Positions 1 to 11,152 of a stretch of DNA of 64,000 bases are shown here, piece after piece. Position 1 is the first letter of the stretch. Every line of letters starts with the position of its first letter. The notes beneath the pieces are model-generated. The model made no database searches. It was given only the letters and a program-made list of their open reading frames with translations, and had not been told where the DNA came from. The translations under genes and the position numbers were made by a program. Origin of the DNA: Rhodamnia argentea (Eukaryota > Streptophyta > Magnoliopsida > Myrtales > Myrtaceae); NCBI RefSeq assembly GCF_020921035.1, contig NC_063155.1:22437294-22501293 (forward strand), in the 5' to 3' direction.

Positions 1-751
1 GCGGGGATAACATTAACGATGCAATAATGGATTAAGCTTGTTATAGAAGCAAAGCATCTTCCATGACCTTACTTTCTCTCTTTCTTCTTTGATGGGGTCT
101 GTCTTTGCTTTTTTGCCCTGTGCAGAGATTTTTACAGTTCAGCTGCGTTTCGTTGGGGTTAACACTAAAGATGTATCCCTTGCTTGATTCTCACTAAAAT
201 GGGTTTCACTTGCAGTGATTGGAACATACTTTGTAAAATCAGATTGCAAGTTTTTGCCCAGAGATTGTCCACTAGAAGGGTAAATGACAAATTTTTAATT
301 TTTTTTTTAACTAGAGGGGAAACAAAAGTAGTAAAGGTTCAAATATCCATATGGCCAATCGTTTTTTTTTTTTTTTTGGCCTTCCTTGAGTTCATGTGAT
401 TGCCGCCGACATTATCATTGTGTGAGTGTGAAACATTCATGTCAGTATATACAAAAGAAAGGAGAAGGTGCAACCATAAGCTCACATGGCTATCTTCTGA
501 ATCATCTATGCTTTGCTTGCGATACCCAACATTATTTGAACAGGATAAAAGCAGAAGACTGATTTGGTAATTTGGGACGGAGGTGGGGTCATATTGGTTG
601 CACGAAAAGGCTGGAGACAACTCAACTTCAACGCCCACTCTCTCTCTCTCTCTCTCTCCTTCTCTTGTCCTAAAATTGACTGTTCTGGTCCACACTCGAA
701 CATAACATTCAGCAACTTCAGCTTCCCATGTTCCACAGATCCCAAGAAACA
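1..751. other. 5' flank of the early nodulin-like gene; no gene seen
   Basis: AT-rich sequence with homopolymer T runs near 300-310 and 361-378. The short open frames here have no recognisable domain and mostly begin at non-ATG codons. A CT microsatellite at 639-658 lies about 100 bases upstream of the gene's ATG and probably sits in its promoter or leader. Confidence 0.6.
639..658. repeat. (CT)n microsatellite
   Basis: About ten uninterrupted CT units lie 94 bases upstream of the ATG at 752. Pyrimidine tracts are common in plant 5' leaders. No regulatory role can be shown from sequence alone. Confidence 0.85.
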
Positions 752-1885
752 ATGGCACAGGGAAGGTACGGTTTTGGGCTGGTGACATTTTACTTCTGCA
801 TCTCCTGTATTGCTCTCGTTTCGCTCTCAGGGCGTGTTGAAGCTTATCAGAACTACACTGTGGGTGGCTCTCTCGGTTGGTATGACAACCAAGAAAAGCC
901 TGAGATTGATTACAAAAAGTGGGCTTCTGGCAAGAACTTCAGCTTGGGAGATTTCCTCAGTAAGCTCTCTCACACCCACAACAATCTCAAATTTCATCTT
1001 TTCTTTTGTGGGGGTTCCTTCTTTATGCATTAGAGCTTCTTGTTTGCTTTAAAGTCACAGTAGGCATGGCTACTCACTGCCACCGAGGCTTTTTTGGCTT
1101 GTGAAACTATTGGATTGGAATCTGATTATGGTGCCACCGGCGTTGGTGCCCTTGTTTGGAGTAAGTTCATTACAAGCGTTTGATCCCGTCAGTTGTGATC
1201 ATTGGCTCTGCCAATTAGACAATTTGTGACTTGTCAGGATCTGCTCCAACATCAAGCAAAGGGTTTTTTACTGTTCACTCATGGTAGTCAAGTGATGAAC
1301 ACCATCTTAATTGATCAAGTGTTATTCCACTTACTAGTTTCGACTTTTCGTTCTTATAATTGTCGAACCTTTGTGGGTTATGCAGTATTCAACACCGACA
1401 CCAACCACTCAGTTGTGCAAACATACAATTCCACCACATACAAGCTCTGTGACTTCGAGGATGCCCTGGAAAAGGACACCATCCAATGGTCGTCCAGCGA
1501 TCCGTCCAACACCGCCACTCACCCGGTCACCGTGGCCGTCCCGCTTGTCAAGGAGGGGGCGAATTATTTCTTCTCCAGCGATTACGACGGCGAGCAATGC
1601 CAGAACGGCCAACTCTTCATGATCAACGTGACGCACGGGCAAGGCCTGCCTGAAAGTCTGAAGAACCCATCGGACCAGTCGCCAGGTCCGGCGAGTCCCG
1701 ATTCGGGGGATGATGGTTCGGCACCCGACACGGTGGTTCCGTCCAATTTCAACAACCCCCAAGAACAGAGCACCGATGACAATGAGTCATCTGGGTCTGT
1801 TGCTCTAACAGCTTGTGGTGATAAGTTCTTGAATGGAGCGCTCTTGATGTTTTTGGGGACCGCGTTGCAGACCCTGATGATTTGA
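752..1885 (+). CDS. Early nodulin-like protein (phytocyanin, GPI-anchored type)
   Basis: Two exons, 752-959 and 1386-1885, with a GT-AG intron at 960-1385, give 235 residues. The ATG at 752 has a strong plant context (aacaATGG). An in-frame ATG at 728 is possible but has a weaker context. The layout is typical of the family: a signal peptide (about residues 1-31), a plastocyanin-like domain beginning YTVGGSLGW and continuing GDFLIFNTDTNHSVVQTY across the splice junction, a Pro/Ser/Gly/Asp-rich linker, and a hydrophobic C-terminal tail (about residues 214-235) expected to be replaced by a GPI anchor. The histidine of NHSV is present. The Cys and second His copper ligands expected near the YFFSSDYDGEQC segment are replaced, so copper binding is unlikely, as in other early nodulin-like proteins. 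The probable location is the outer face of the plasma membrane. The gene converges with chaperonin 10. Confidence 0.92.
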
Positions 1886-3726
1886 GTTCTGGTTACACTG
1901 ACAGATCCATCGATCTTCTTCTCTTTTTAACAGATTTTTATTCAAAATGTTTACTTGATACGCTATACAGTACTCTTGTAGAACATGGAGCAAATTATTC
2001 AAGGATGATTAGATGGATAAAGTATAAGTCTTTGTTTCTAGAAAATCAGCAGATGAGTCAATGATTGCAACACCAATCGTCTGGAAAAATTAATATACAT
2101 TGCAAGAAAGGCGAAGCGGACAAAAGTATGTACACATTAGAGCATAATGAATCATGGGGCTTGTGCACATGGAGAGTTGTGCAGGGGTTTCTGTCATCTC
2201 TACTTGATTTCTCCATTTAAACTTAGTTTTGGACGACATGGCTTTTGCTTACCGAACCGAACTGTAGTGAAGTGGTTTGATTGCTGACTGAGATGCTGCA
2301 TCATGACTCATGAGGATCACCAAACGACAGCAGAGCATGTATATTATGAATACCAGTTGATCGGTCCTTGTCACCATGATCCTGACCTTACTATATAAAA
2401 GAGTGGCAATAATGACAATGTCAAAGAAAAATTTGCTTATACAAGCTGGCAATTAGTCGGCGGTTCACACCGCAATCGTCAATTCTTGCAGTATAAAACA
2501 ATCGGCTGATAGCTCTGCTTTCATGACAGGGAAGTATCGCGGCTTATTAACAAGGGCAAGGGTTTTGATTTTGTTAGGAAAAGGTAAATCAATAGCCTGA
2601 ATTTCATGGCCTTTTCCCCTGTTTTGACATTTGGTTTCCAGACAACGAAGAAATTTCTGCAAGGCGAAAATGGTCGATGTTATGGCGCATACAGATAGAT
2701 AATCAGCTTTGTACAGGACGAGAAAGTCTATGTTACTAACATCGGACAGAGAACACTGGCAAGAAATAATCAGCGGACGCCTTGGAAGCACTTATCTACA
2801 ATCGAACAGCGAAAATTTTACATTTGATAACGCGTAACTTGAGGGACAAGAGCTTGAATCTGTTTCATCAAGAGCTGAGCCAGCGACAACTGAAAGCTAC
2901 GGCACCATCAGTCCGTAAAGTACCTATAGAAGTTTATGAGGCTCGTTGTTTGGCGATGCATCTCTTGATAACTCTAATGCTTCCAGCGAGAAGCATAGGC
3001 AAAACACACAATAAGCACAATGAGGCGAAGATCCAGTTGTGGATACCCTACAGCAGCAAATTCCCGCCTCTTTCGGGGTCTGAGCCCGACAAATTTTTTG
3101 TAACATTATACAACATTGTCCATTTTGTGAGTATCTCGCAAAACAGGGACATGTAAGGCACGCTATGGTCCATTTCCTACAGTTTTTGCCAAAAGTTTGA
3201 AGACTTGTGCTGTGCTTTTTCTCTTAAGCAATATTCTATCGACATTTAAGCTAGGAAAAGGCTGATATAGTGTATGAACAATAGATGACTGGTGTCCCCC
3301 ATAAACAAACCTCGTTTAGATTTCCACGATTCGATTGCAAAGATCCTCGATTTAAACAAGTATATATGTTCATTGTTCAGCAGGGGCTGACGGAAAGACC
3401 TACTACGCGTCCGTTGTAGGAGCCAAGCACTAGCCTGACAAGACATGGTCCTAACGGTGTCTGAACACTTGACCAACTTCACACTCAAGTGATAATGTTG
3501 CCAATGATTCACTGACAAGGATGACACAGGAAAGAATTATGTAATGAGGATTAATAGCTTTTCATTGCAACGTAGACCCAAGTGTTCGTAACAGCCCAGT
3601 CCGAAACAGTTCTAGCTAAGGTTGAAGTCCCCATGGATCATTTATAAAAAGGAAAATCAAGTTGCAGAACAGTAGTACTCCATGGCAGTTAATGTTTCAT
3701 GCCTCAGAGAGTAGAAGATGAGCACA
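1886..3726. other. Convergent intergenic region, no gene seen
   Basis: This lies between the stop codons of the early nodulin-like gene (+) and chaperonin 10 (-), so it should contain both 3' UTRs. Open frames at 2465-2791 (-) and 2782-3156 (+) show no domain and no sensible splice partners. Confidence 0.5.
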
Positions 3727-5814
3727 CTAATCATGGAGAGTCCCCAAGATGTCTTCATCTCTGTATAAATGATACCTGCATCATTGAAGGTGTGACTAAA
3801 TGAGAAATCTAAAGCTATCACAGACAATACCCTGAAGCGGGCATTGCAGAAACAGGAGAGATAAGCATGAAGAAAGCATGAGCACGGGATTTTATGCACA
3901 AAAATGCAAGCCAACGAAGATGTTCTGCCCCACAGTCAGTTGCCACTGGCTCGGTGTAGCAGCAAAGTAGACTATGATTCTACTGCCGATATGAACCTTA
4001 AAAATATGACCAGAGGAGAACATGATATAACGAGTCGGGATTGGCTAAAAATTGAAAGTTGTCCTAGTAGCCAATCTTTAAGGAGAGTTACCCGTGTATT
4101 GGAGTGGCAAGTAATTGATAAGGCACAATTCATGAGGGAGATCACATAGAGCAAATGAAGAAACAGGTTGTTGCAGTAATTAACAGAACAGAGGCAAGAT
4201 CTACAACTAGGGATGCATCCAAAATGTACACTAACTTCACAACAAAGAGTTGACTGAACCAGTTGCAATATGCAAGCAGAAAGCTGCTCAAGATTTATGA
4301 ACTTACTCTTTCTCGCCAAGCTTTACTTCAGTTCCACCGTATTCAGGCAGAAGAACTGTCTCTCCTTCCTTCACGCTAACAGGAATAATCTTCCCATCCT
4401 TATCCCGAGCCCCAGGACCCACTGCAATGACTTTTCCAGAATTCAGCTGCACCGCAAGCATCGGGAAGAATAATATGAGACCAACCAAGCATTAAATCTT
4501 TCAATCATGACAACAAACAGCAATAGCAATCGTACCATAGATACAAAAGTCAGTTAAATGAAAATGCCGTAGATTGAAACATGTCAGGACTTTGCTCCCA
4601 AATTCTTTATGTCCCTAGTAAAAAAAATACCATCCATGGAATGGATATCCCGATAAGTGCACGCAGACCACCCATCTTTACTCACTCTATTAACGAAGAA
4701 TGATGAATTTTCTCAAAAAGTATGGAAGGAGACCCGTGCTTTGGAGGGGAGCTATGAGAGGACCTTCATCCTACCAGAAGAATCCACAGCAGTAGCGAGA
4801 GAGCATCATGCTAACAGACCCACAATGCGTTCAAATCATATGAAAAGCTTGGTCAATGTCTTCCAACTATATTCAGCCCATCCGGGAATAATACTCATAC
4901 AAGGTATCACCTAACTACTATTCTCGCTAACAATGTTACGAAGAAAGCCACGTCTAGATCCTTGCTAATGTTATATCTTGTTGCAGCTAAAAGTTGAGAA
5001 ATCAATAAGATGCCCAACTCATGAAGAAATCTTCACAAAAAGGGTAATTCAGAATGTCATGATCCCCAATTACTATAATAGCAAAAGAATGCGAGGGAGA
5101 GTTTGAGCAAACTTGACTATTTGCGCTAACGATCTTCGGGCTACATACAGATGAAAAAGGGGGGCGAAAGGGAAATGAAAACCAGTAGCATTGCTACATT
5201 AGGCAAATTCGGCATAGCATATAGGATAACTCAAGAAGGAAAACAGAATCAGCAACTTCAAGAAGAACTAAAACATGGACTCTAACCAACATCGAATAGC
5301 GCATAAAGCACTTATTAACTCAAAATGTAAACTTGCAAAACCACAGGGTATTGAGGGGAGTCGTAATTCATTCAACGATTAAGCAGCTTTCCGAACTAGA
5401 AATTACTCAAGGAACTGAAAATCCCAACAAAGAAAAACGGCAGTAATTACAATCTTTAATAAGACTGCCACCACAGCTCACAATGGTAACTACAAAAACC
5501 AGGGCCGTCATATATCAATCACGAAAAAGGTCCACATCTTACGACAGACAAGAACAGGCCTTGCAAGACGAGACATTTCCGTCCTACTCCATCAATTCTA
5601 AACCGAATATATCCAGATACGAAGCACGTCATTGAAATGGATTCTAGATGATAAAGAAGTGCTGAGGATACAGACTGAAACCAAATCAAGAAAAGAAGAA
5701 ACGGAGAACCTTGGTGGTCTTCTCAGGGAGTAAGATCCCGGTATTGGTTTTGGATGGAGGAACGATCTTCTCTATCAAAACGCGATTGAGAGTCGGAATC
5801 AGACGCTTCGCCAT
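3727..5814 (-). CDS. CPN10: 10 kDa chaperonin, mitochondrial type (GroES/HSP10)
   Basis: Three exons on the minus strand, 5814-5710, 4446-4307 and 3775-3727, give 97 residues. Introns at 5709-4447 and 4306-3776 have GT-AG ends, and all joins keep frame. The protein starts MAKRLIPTLNRVLIEK and carries the mobile loop (about residues 22-35, around TNTGILLPEK) that contacts the HSP60 ring. It continues with SGKVIAVGPG and the beta-hairpin GETVLLPEYGG, and ends DEDILGTLHD. Length and sequence match plant mitochondrial CPN10, the seven-subunit lid of the HSP60 folding chamber. The chloroplast forms are either longer double-domain proteins or have a transit peptide, which is absent here. The gene has a GA-rich leader and a telo-box upstream, as is common for housekeeping genes. 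Confidence 0.96.
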
Positions 5815-5832
5815 GGGAGAGGACTCCGAAGA

Positions 5833-5858
5833 CCCAGAGAGAGAGAGAGAGAGAGAGG
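5833..5858. repeat. (GA)n tract in the chaperonin 10 leader
   Basis: About ten GA units on the plus strand lie just upstream of the minus-strand ATG at 5814, so the transcript leader would carry a CT tract. This is typical of plant 5' UTRs. Confidence 0.75.
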
Positions 5859-5929
5859 GAATGGAATGCTAGAATCTTCTTGTACTAAACTCGGGGAGTA
5901 TGGTTTGGGAAGGAGAAGGTAGGGTTTTA

Positions 5930-5937
5930 GGAGGATT
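5930..5937 (-). promoter_or_regulatory. Telo-box upstream of chaperonin 10
   Basis: The minus strand reads AAACCCTA, 116 bases upstream of the start codon. Telo-boxes are known in promoters of plant translation and other housekeeping genes. The function here is inferred from motif and position only. Confidence 0.5.
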
Positions 5938-7531
5938 TATGGGCGGGTGCAAGTTCGAAAATGCCCCTGCGATGTACACTGTTTTTCTCGGTCACCAAAT
6001 TTTGCATTTAGCCAGATTTTTTCGTCATTTGCGGCATTTTCCCTAATTTCCAATAAGTAGAAGATTCCTTTCTTAGCAAGAATTTGACCGTGTAACTTTT
6101 AAGACCGAAAGATCCTGCGACTTTATAAAAGGCGTAGCTTTTTCCTCTCGAAAAAGCCTCGGATGCTGTTATATGACGGGTGAATAAAATTATGTACGCA
6201 ATGACGTGTACAATGTAAATTTGAAATAAATCTTGAGACACTCGATGTTAGCAATAACTAAAAGATGATCGGATTATTGGGTCTCCTCTTATTCTTAAAA
6301 GGGTTTTTGTTAAAAAGTAATCCCCGACATTTACAATCGTAATTCTTTGGATGCAATTTTTTCTCGTGGTATTTGTAATTAATGATTTGAAAATCAAGAT
6401 AATTCATACTACAAGTTTCTCTGACACTCTTTAACAACACTTAAAAATGAAAATCAGCTGGATATCCCACCCGACAATGCTGGCTTCCCTTGATTGTGCT
6501 TTGTTTGCGCGGACACCATCTCTTGAGTCTTTGACAACGTATGAATCCCTAGGCCCCGCCATTTTTCTGTTGTTGGGCCCAATCCAGGCCCAATTTTTAT
6601 AGGCCTGCACAGAAATTTTGGAAGCTTTATTTATTTCGCGAAAATAAATGATTGAAAAATATTTTTCTAAAAATATCTCTTGTGTCGCTTAAAATAATTA
6701 ATTAATAAAAAATATTTTCATTATTGACAGAAATTTATGTTTGCATTTTTTCGTGGAAGATAAAAATATTTTTTGTTTATTCAATTTTGTAAGCGATACA
6801 AGCACTCGTTTTTAGTAGACATTTTTCAAATTATTCATTTTTCACGAAACAAATAGAACTCGAGTCTTCTTCTAACTTTCTTGATTTTGTACAATTGAAT
6901 CAAGACTGGTAGATTAATTAATGACATCGCATTGTGATTAGGAGAAATTGTCACATGAAGCTAATGTGGTGCCAAATGAGCATCAAATTAGCAAAAAAAA
7001 AAAAAACTAAGAAAAAGAATGCATGTTCTAATCCAATAGCGTTAGCTACAACGGGGGAACAAAACACTTAATTGCACAAATCAAGAACGTTCGAGCACTC
7101 GAATAAACCAAAGACAAGACCAGATCACACGAATCGAGAACTATTAGGGGACTCGACTGCATAAAATCAAATTTCAGGAGATCAAGTCGCACGGCATACA
7201 CTAGAGCTTAAAAGGAGTAGATCTGCACTTTCACCATTGCATGCCAAATTCATTTTGGGTGTAAGTCCAAGATCATCAGATGGTGTAATTGCTCAGATGT
7301 CTGGGAGAAAGTTCTGCAACCCTAATTCCAGCTACAATTTCCTTTTTTTTTTTTTTAATCATTTTCTTTTTGGCCTTTTTCCCATTTCAATTTCAAATCA
7401 ACGGCTGAGGACTCACAGACATTTTGGCACGCAGGAGATGCAAATTTCGAAGCATGGATACACCATTTTCGAGTCAACCAGGGCGACACATCTCCCTGCC
7501 TGCAGCTTCGTGACCTTTGTCTGCCAAACTT

Positions 7532-7566
<35 letters not shown>

Positions 7567-8242
7567 CATGGAGAAAAATTCTTGCTAAATGGAAAAATCA
7601 AGAAAGTAAAAGCAGCACCTTTCAATGGAGATGTGTCTAAATTCCGACAGGCAATAAGCAACAACCCTTGTAATGATCTCCATTCCCGATAAGCTTTCAT
7701 TCTTTCTTACCTGAGTTTTGTAAGATTTTCCACTGTTTCTTTGTGTCTTTCCTGTTTTGGTTATAGTTTGAGAGGAAGCAGCGAATCGGTTTTCAGCAAA
7801 AGCTCAAACTGAACTGCACTGAACAGAGCTTTCAGCTCAAAAAGCCTCATAAGAAAATGACAGCTTGGCCATTAATCCACAACCACCAGAAAGTAAAAAA
7901 CACCAAACCACACTCATAACGAACACGACCAAGTTTTACTCATTACCCAACAACTCCATTTATGGCAGCAATATCACCAGTTCTTGATTCATCTTCTCTG
8001 TCCATACTTGACAAACTATATCACTATTCAAAACTGGAGACCAAAAACTTTTACATGGAATTCTTGAATATATAGCTCAGGGCATGACTATAGACAGTAC
8101 ATACTCAGACCGCAGATGTTCATCAACATAGATATCAAGAAAATATATTGAGAAGAAAAAAAAAAATCAAGTTTTTCAAGAAGGAGACAGCTTCAATTCA
8201 TAGCTTGATGCAGGACAGAAGGCAGAACTCTGCCTCCAGAGT
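5938..8242. other. AT-rich intergenic region, no gene seen
   Basis: This contains many A/T homopolymers, a CT microsatellite at about 7541-7567, and a poly-T run near 7344-7356. The plus-strand frame at 7237-7692 is dominated by low-complexity sequence and has no recognisable domain. The part next to 8242 is probably the 3' UTR of the CLE gene. Confidence 0.5.
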
Positions 8243-8494
8243 TCATCTGTTGTGTAAAGGATTTGGACCTGTGTAGACTCTCCTCTTTTCATCACCAAAA
8301 GGGCGATCGCCCTCTTCGTGTCTTGCTCCACCGAAGCTTGCACTGTCTTGCTTCACGGGACTCAACCCAGAAGGACCGGGCTTAGTCTTGAAGCTTGCAA
8401 ATCTAGCAGACCCATCAACAGTAATGGAGGTTTCCAGCAGCAACAGCAACAAAAACAGCAGAGAGAAGCAAGCAAGCTCCTTTCCTGAGCCCAT
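8243..8494 (-). CDS. CLE-family signalling peptide precursor
   Basis: Single exon, 83 residues. The first ATG is at 8494, with an in-frame stop (TAG) a few codons upstream. The pre-protein has a short N-terminus, a strongly hydrophobic signal segment (about residues 8-24, with LLFLLLLLLETS), a variable middle, and a C-terminal CLE dodecapeptide RRVYTGPNPLHN at residues 71-82 followed by one Arg. CLE precursors are secreted and processed to 12-13 residue arabinosylated peptides, which are perceived by leucine-rich-repeat receptor kinases to control meristem, vascular and root development. Pro7 of the dodecapeptide, the usual hydroxylation/arabinosylation site, is present, as are Gly6 and the His-Asn end. 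By memory the motif is closest to Arabidopsis CLE22 (Phe at position 4) and CLE16/17. It is not the TDIF type. The assignment to the family is firm; the orthologue is not. Confidence 0.93.
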   Translation of the reverse strand: MGSGKELACFSLLFLLLLLLETSITVDGSARFASFKTKPGPSGLSPVKQDSASFGGARHEEGDRPFGDEKRRVYTGPNPLHNR

Positions 8495-11152
8495 CAACTT
8501 CAAGAGTATTGCCTAATCCGTACATGGAATGTTGTCAGCCTCGAGATACTGAAAAGTGGGAAGCAAGCCACTTTTGCATTTCTTTTGGATCTGATTCCAA
8601 GAAGCAGCAAGGCAAAAATTCAGTGTTTTCCTTTTGGGGGTGATAGCATGAGAAAGAGGCCCTTTTGGTTTTTGCCCCTTTTGTGGGTTTCTTTGCTTTG
8701 GTTTTTCTGCTGGTTAACCTTGGAGTTCGAGCTCATGGGGATTGAAATGGAGGAGGGTCAATGAAGGGAGAGAGTCAACTTTTGCATAGGGGTTGGTGCC
8801 TCAAAGGAGAAATAGTAAATGAGGGTTGCAGAAGGTGCTTGCTTTCTGATTTCGGAGCCCGTTTTCAACCTTGGGAAGCCTCTAAAAGCCAAGTGAGTGA
8901 TGGTACTGTTGGGGTTAAAAGATAATTCTGTTTGTTTGTTTGTTTTTCTGTTTTTTTGTCAAGACATTCAATAAATGTATTGCATATGAGAGAGAGAGAC
9001 AGAGGTTGGTCTAGATGCCATTACTAATTGACTCTTCTCACATAATTGAAACGAAAGAGAGGACATATGTACAATGATTAAAAAGAATGAGACATCTCCC
9101 AATCGATTTATCTTTAAGTTGCTTCGTCTTCGGATCGAATGAAATAAAATGTCAGTGGTTATTTCTCTCTCTTTCCAGTATCAACTAGGGCAATTTGACG
9201 GGTACTAGCATTCCAAAGTCGTAGCAACTCCTTCTCCTTGTTAGTGAAGTAAAAAAAATCCATTCACTTTTCTTCTTTTAGCTAAGTATCTTGACATTGG
9301 TATTTAAGAGCAAACAAGCTCTTTTTTCTTGGTCAAAAGGGAGAAACATATGATCAAAATAGTCAAAATATTAGGAGCTGATAGGTGGGCCATGAGGGAG
9401 TGGCCGGTGACTGTGTGGAGTATTCTTTTTTCTTAGGGGCAAATGATGTTGTCTTCATTCACTATCTCGTTCACAATGAAAAAGAAGGTCTCGAGTGTAT
9501 GAAAGTCATGGACAATTGATTTTTGCACACTCCTCAGATGGCCCAGTGACTTGTTTAACAATGCAATAAAAAATCTTACTTTGAAGATCACCTCCTTTTC
9601 TTTGCCTTTTCCTCGCCTTTTCCTCTTTGCCTTTTGCCCACTGATCATCTTTGAAATTTTTTTTTTTGTATTTTTTTCCTTCTAATTCTCTAACTTCACC
9701 ATCTCTTTTCCGAAACTCAGAGATCTCAAAAGGAGCTTGATCTGATTTAAACCCACATGAGCCCAAAAATTATAACTTCGCCAGTTGTGTAGACCACCAC
9801 AGACCCAGCTGAGGAGTTCCTCACAAGCAAACAAGACTTGCTTCACTGTTCTCACATAAGGTCCCATATGTTCGTAGATGCACAGAAGCCAAATAGAAAG
9901 ATCATTAGATTCACAGGGTTTACTTGTATATACATCGGGACAGGGCTACTGAATCAAGATTCGGTTGAACACGAAAGCAATATTTCGCAAACTGATAACG
10001 TTCTCAAATGATGGTGCAATAATACTTGAGTTTCGGAGTCGATACTTGTCATTTGAGAGACTTTTGGTATGTGGATCTTAGACATGATGATCTAATATCA
10101 TACAAAAAGCGGCTGATTTAGCAGGAAAATGCTTAGCGTCAGTTGTTGCCCATCACACTGCATGTAGTATTTTTAACATGTCTATCACCTTGATTTTCTA
10201 TTTTGAGTACAGCATAATAATCCACCCTAAGAAAAGCAAACAGAAAACCCATAAAGCTTCCTCATAAAGCTTCCTCTTTTGTACAGCATGGATGATACAG
10301 CAAAATCACAAGAAGCCGTGCCTTAGTGCTCCTATTCAACGACACAAACTTGAGCCCTCCAGCTTTTTCATAATGAGTTACAACAACTGATACCACAAAA
10401 GCAAAGAGGGTTTTGGGGCAGATCAGGGAAACACATCTTGATGGATTTCCATGAGTGCCCAGAATAGCTTTGACTGGGAGGGAGGGAAGGAAGGACACAG
10501 GTAAGATGAGACAATGTGGCTAATTGAGTACCCCTGAGGCATCATTAGGGCAAAGAACATGCATTTTTGGTGGACTAGCAATTATCAGTCTCCTTTTTCC
10601 ACCACCTCTTTTCTTTCTCCCCTTTTCAATCTCTTTTGCTTAACTGGTCAAGGTCATGGTGCCACACACCATCATTGGAAATTCAACTACTCTCCCATGA
10701 AGAAATTCACACCGGGGGACTCTGTTGAAGTCTCAACGAGGGGATATTGTGATTGAGTTAATAAAGGATGATGTTAACAAATTTGAACGAGTCATGATGT
10801 TATCACTATAAAGTTTTGGCAGGTTCTTGCCTCGGACTTCCTTACACTTCCATTTGCCAAATTGAATAATGAATTTGCAACTAAGCTGAAGGTCACACAA
10901 ATTATTTGAAAAATACAATGACAGAGCCAAGAAAATTAGCTTTGGGATACTTTTATCTGTTTCTGAGTCAAGCAAAGAATTAGATTATGATGCTGAATTT
11001 CTATATCGACCGTCATCGAAAGAAATAAACTTTCTGGTTTCTTCTATTCTTCTCTAGACACGAGGCATTGTACGATCCTGAGCAGAATAGATACATTAAT
11101 CATCTTGCTTGGGGCAAGAAAATGGTAAAGAAGACTTAGCAATATGAATTCT
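8495..11152. other. Intergenic region between CLE and HMG-CoA lyase
   Basis: This holds the putative CLE promoter and leader (8495 to about 8900, with the telltale TAG just upstream of the start) and otherwise anonymous AT-rich sequence. Small GA and poly-T tracts occur near 8989-9002 and 9658-9667. None of the short open frames has a recognisable domain. Confidence 0.5.
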
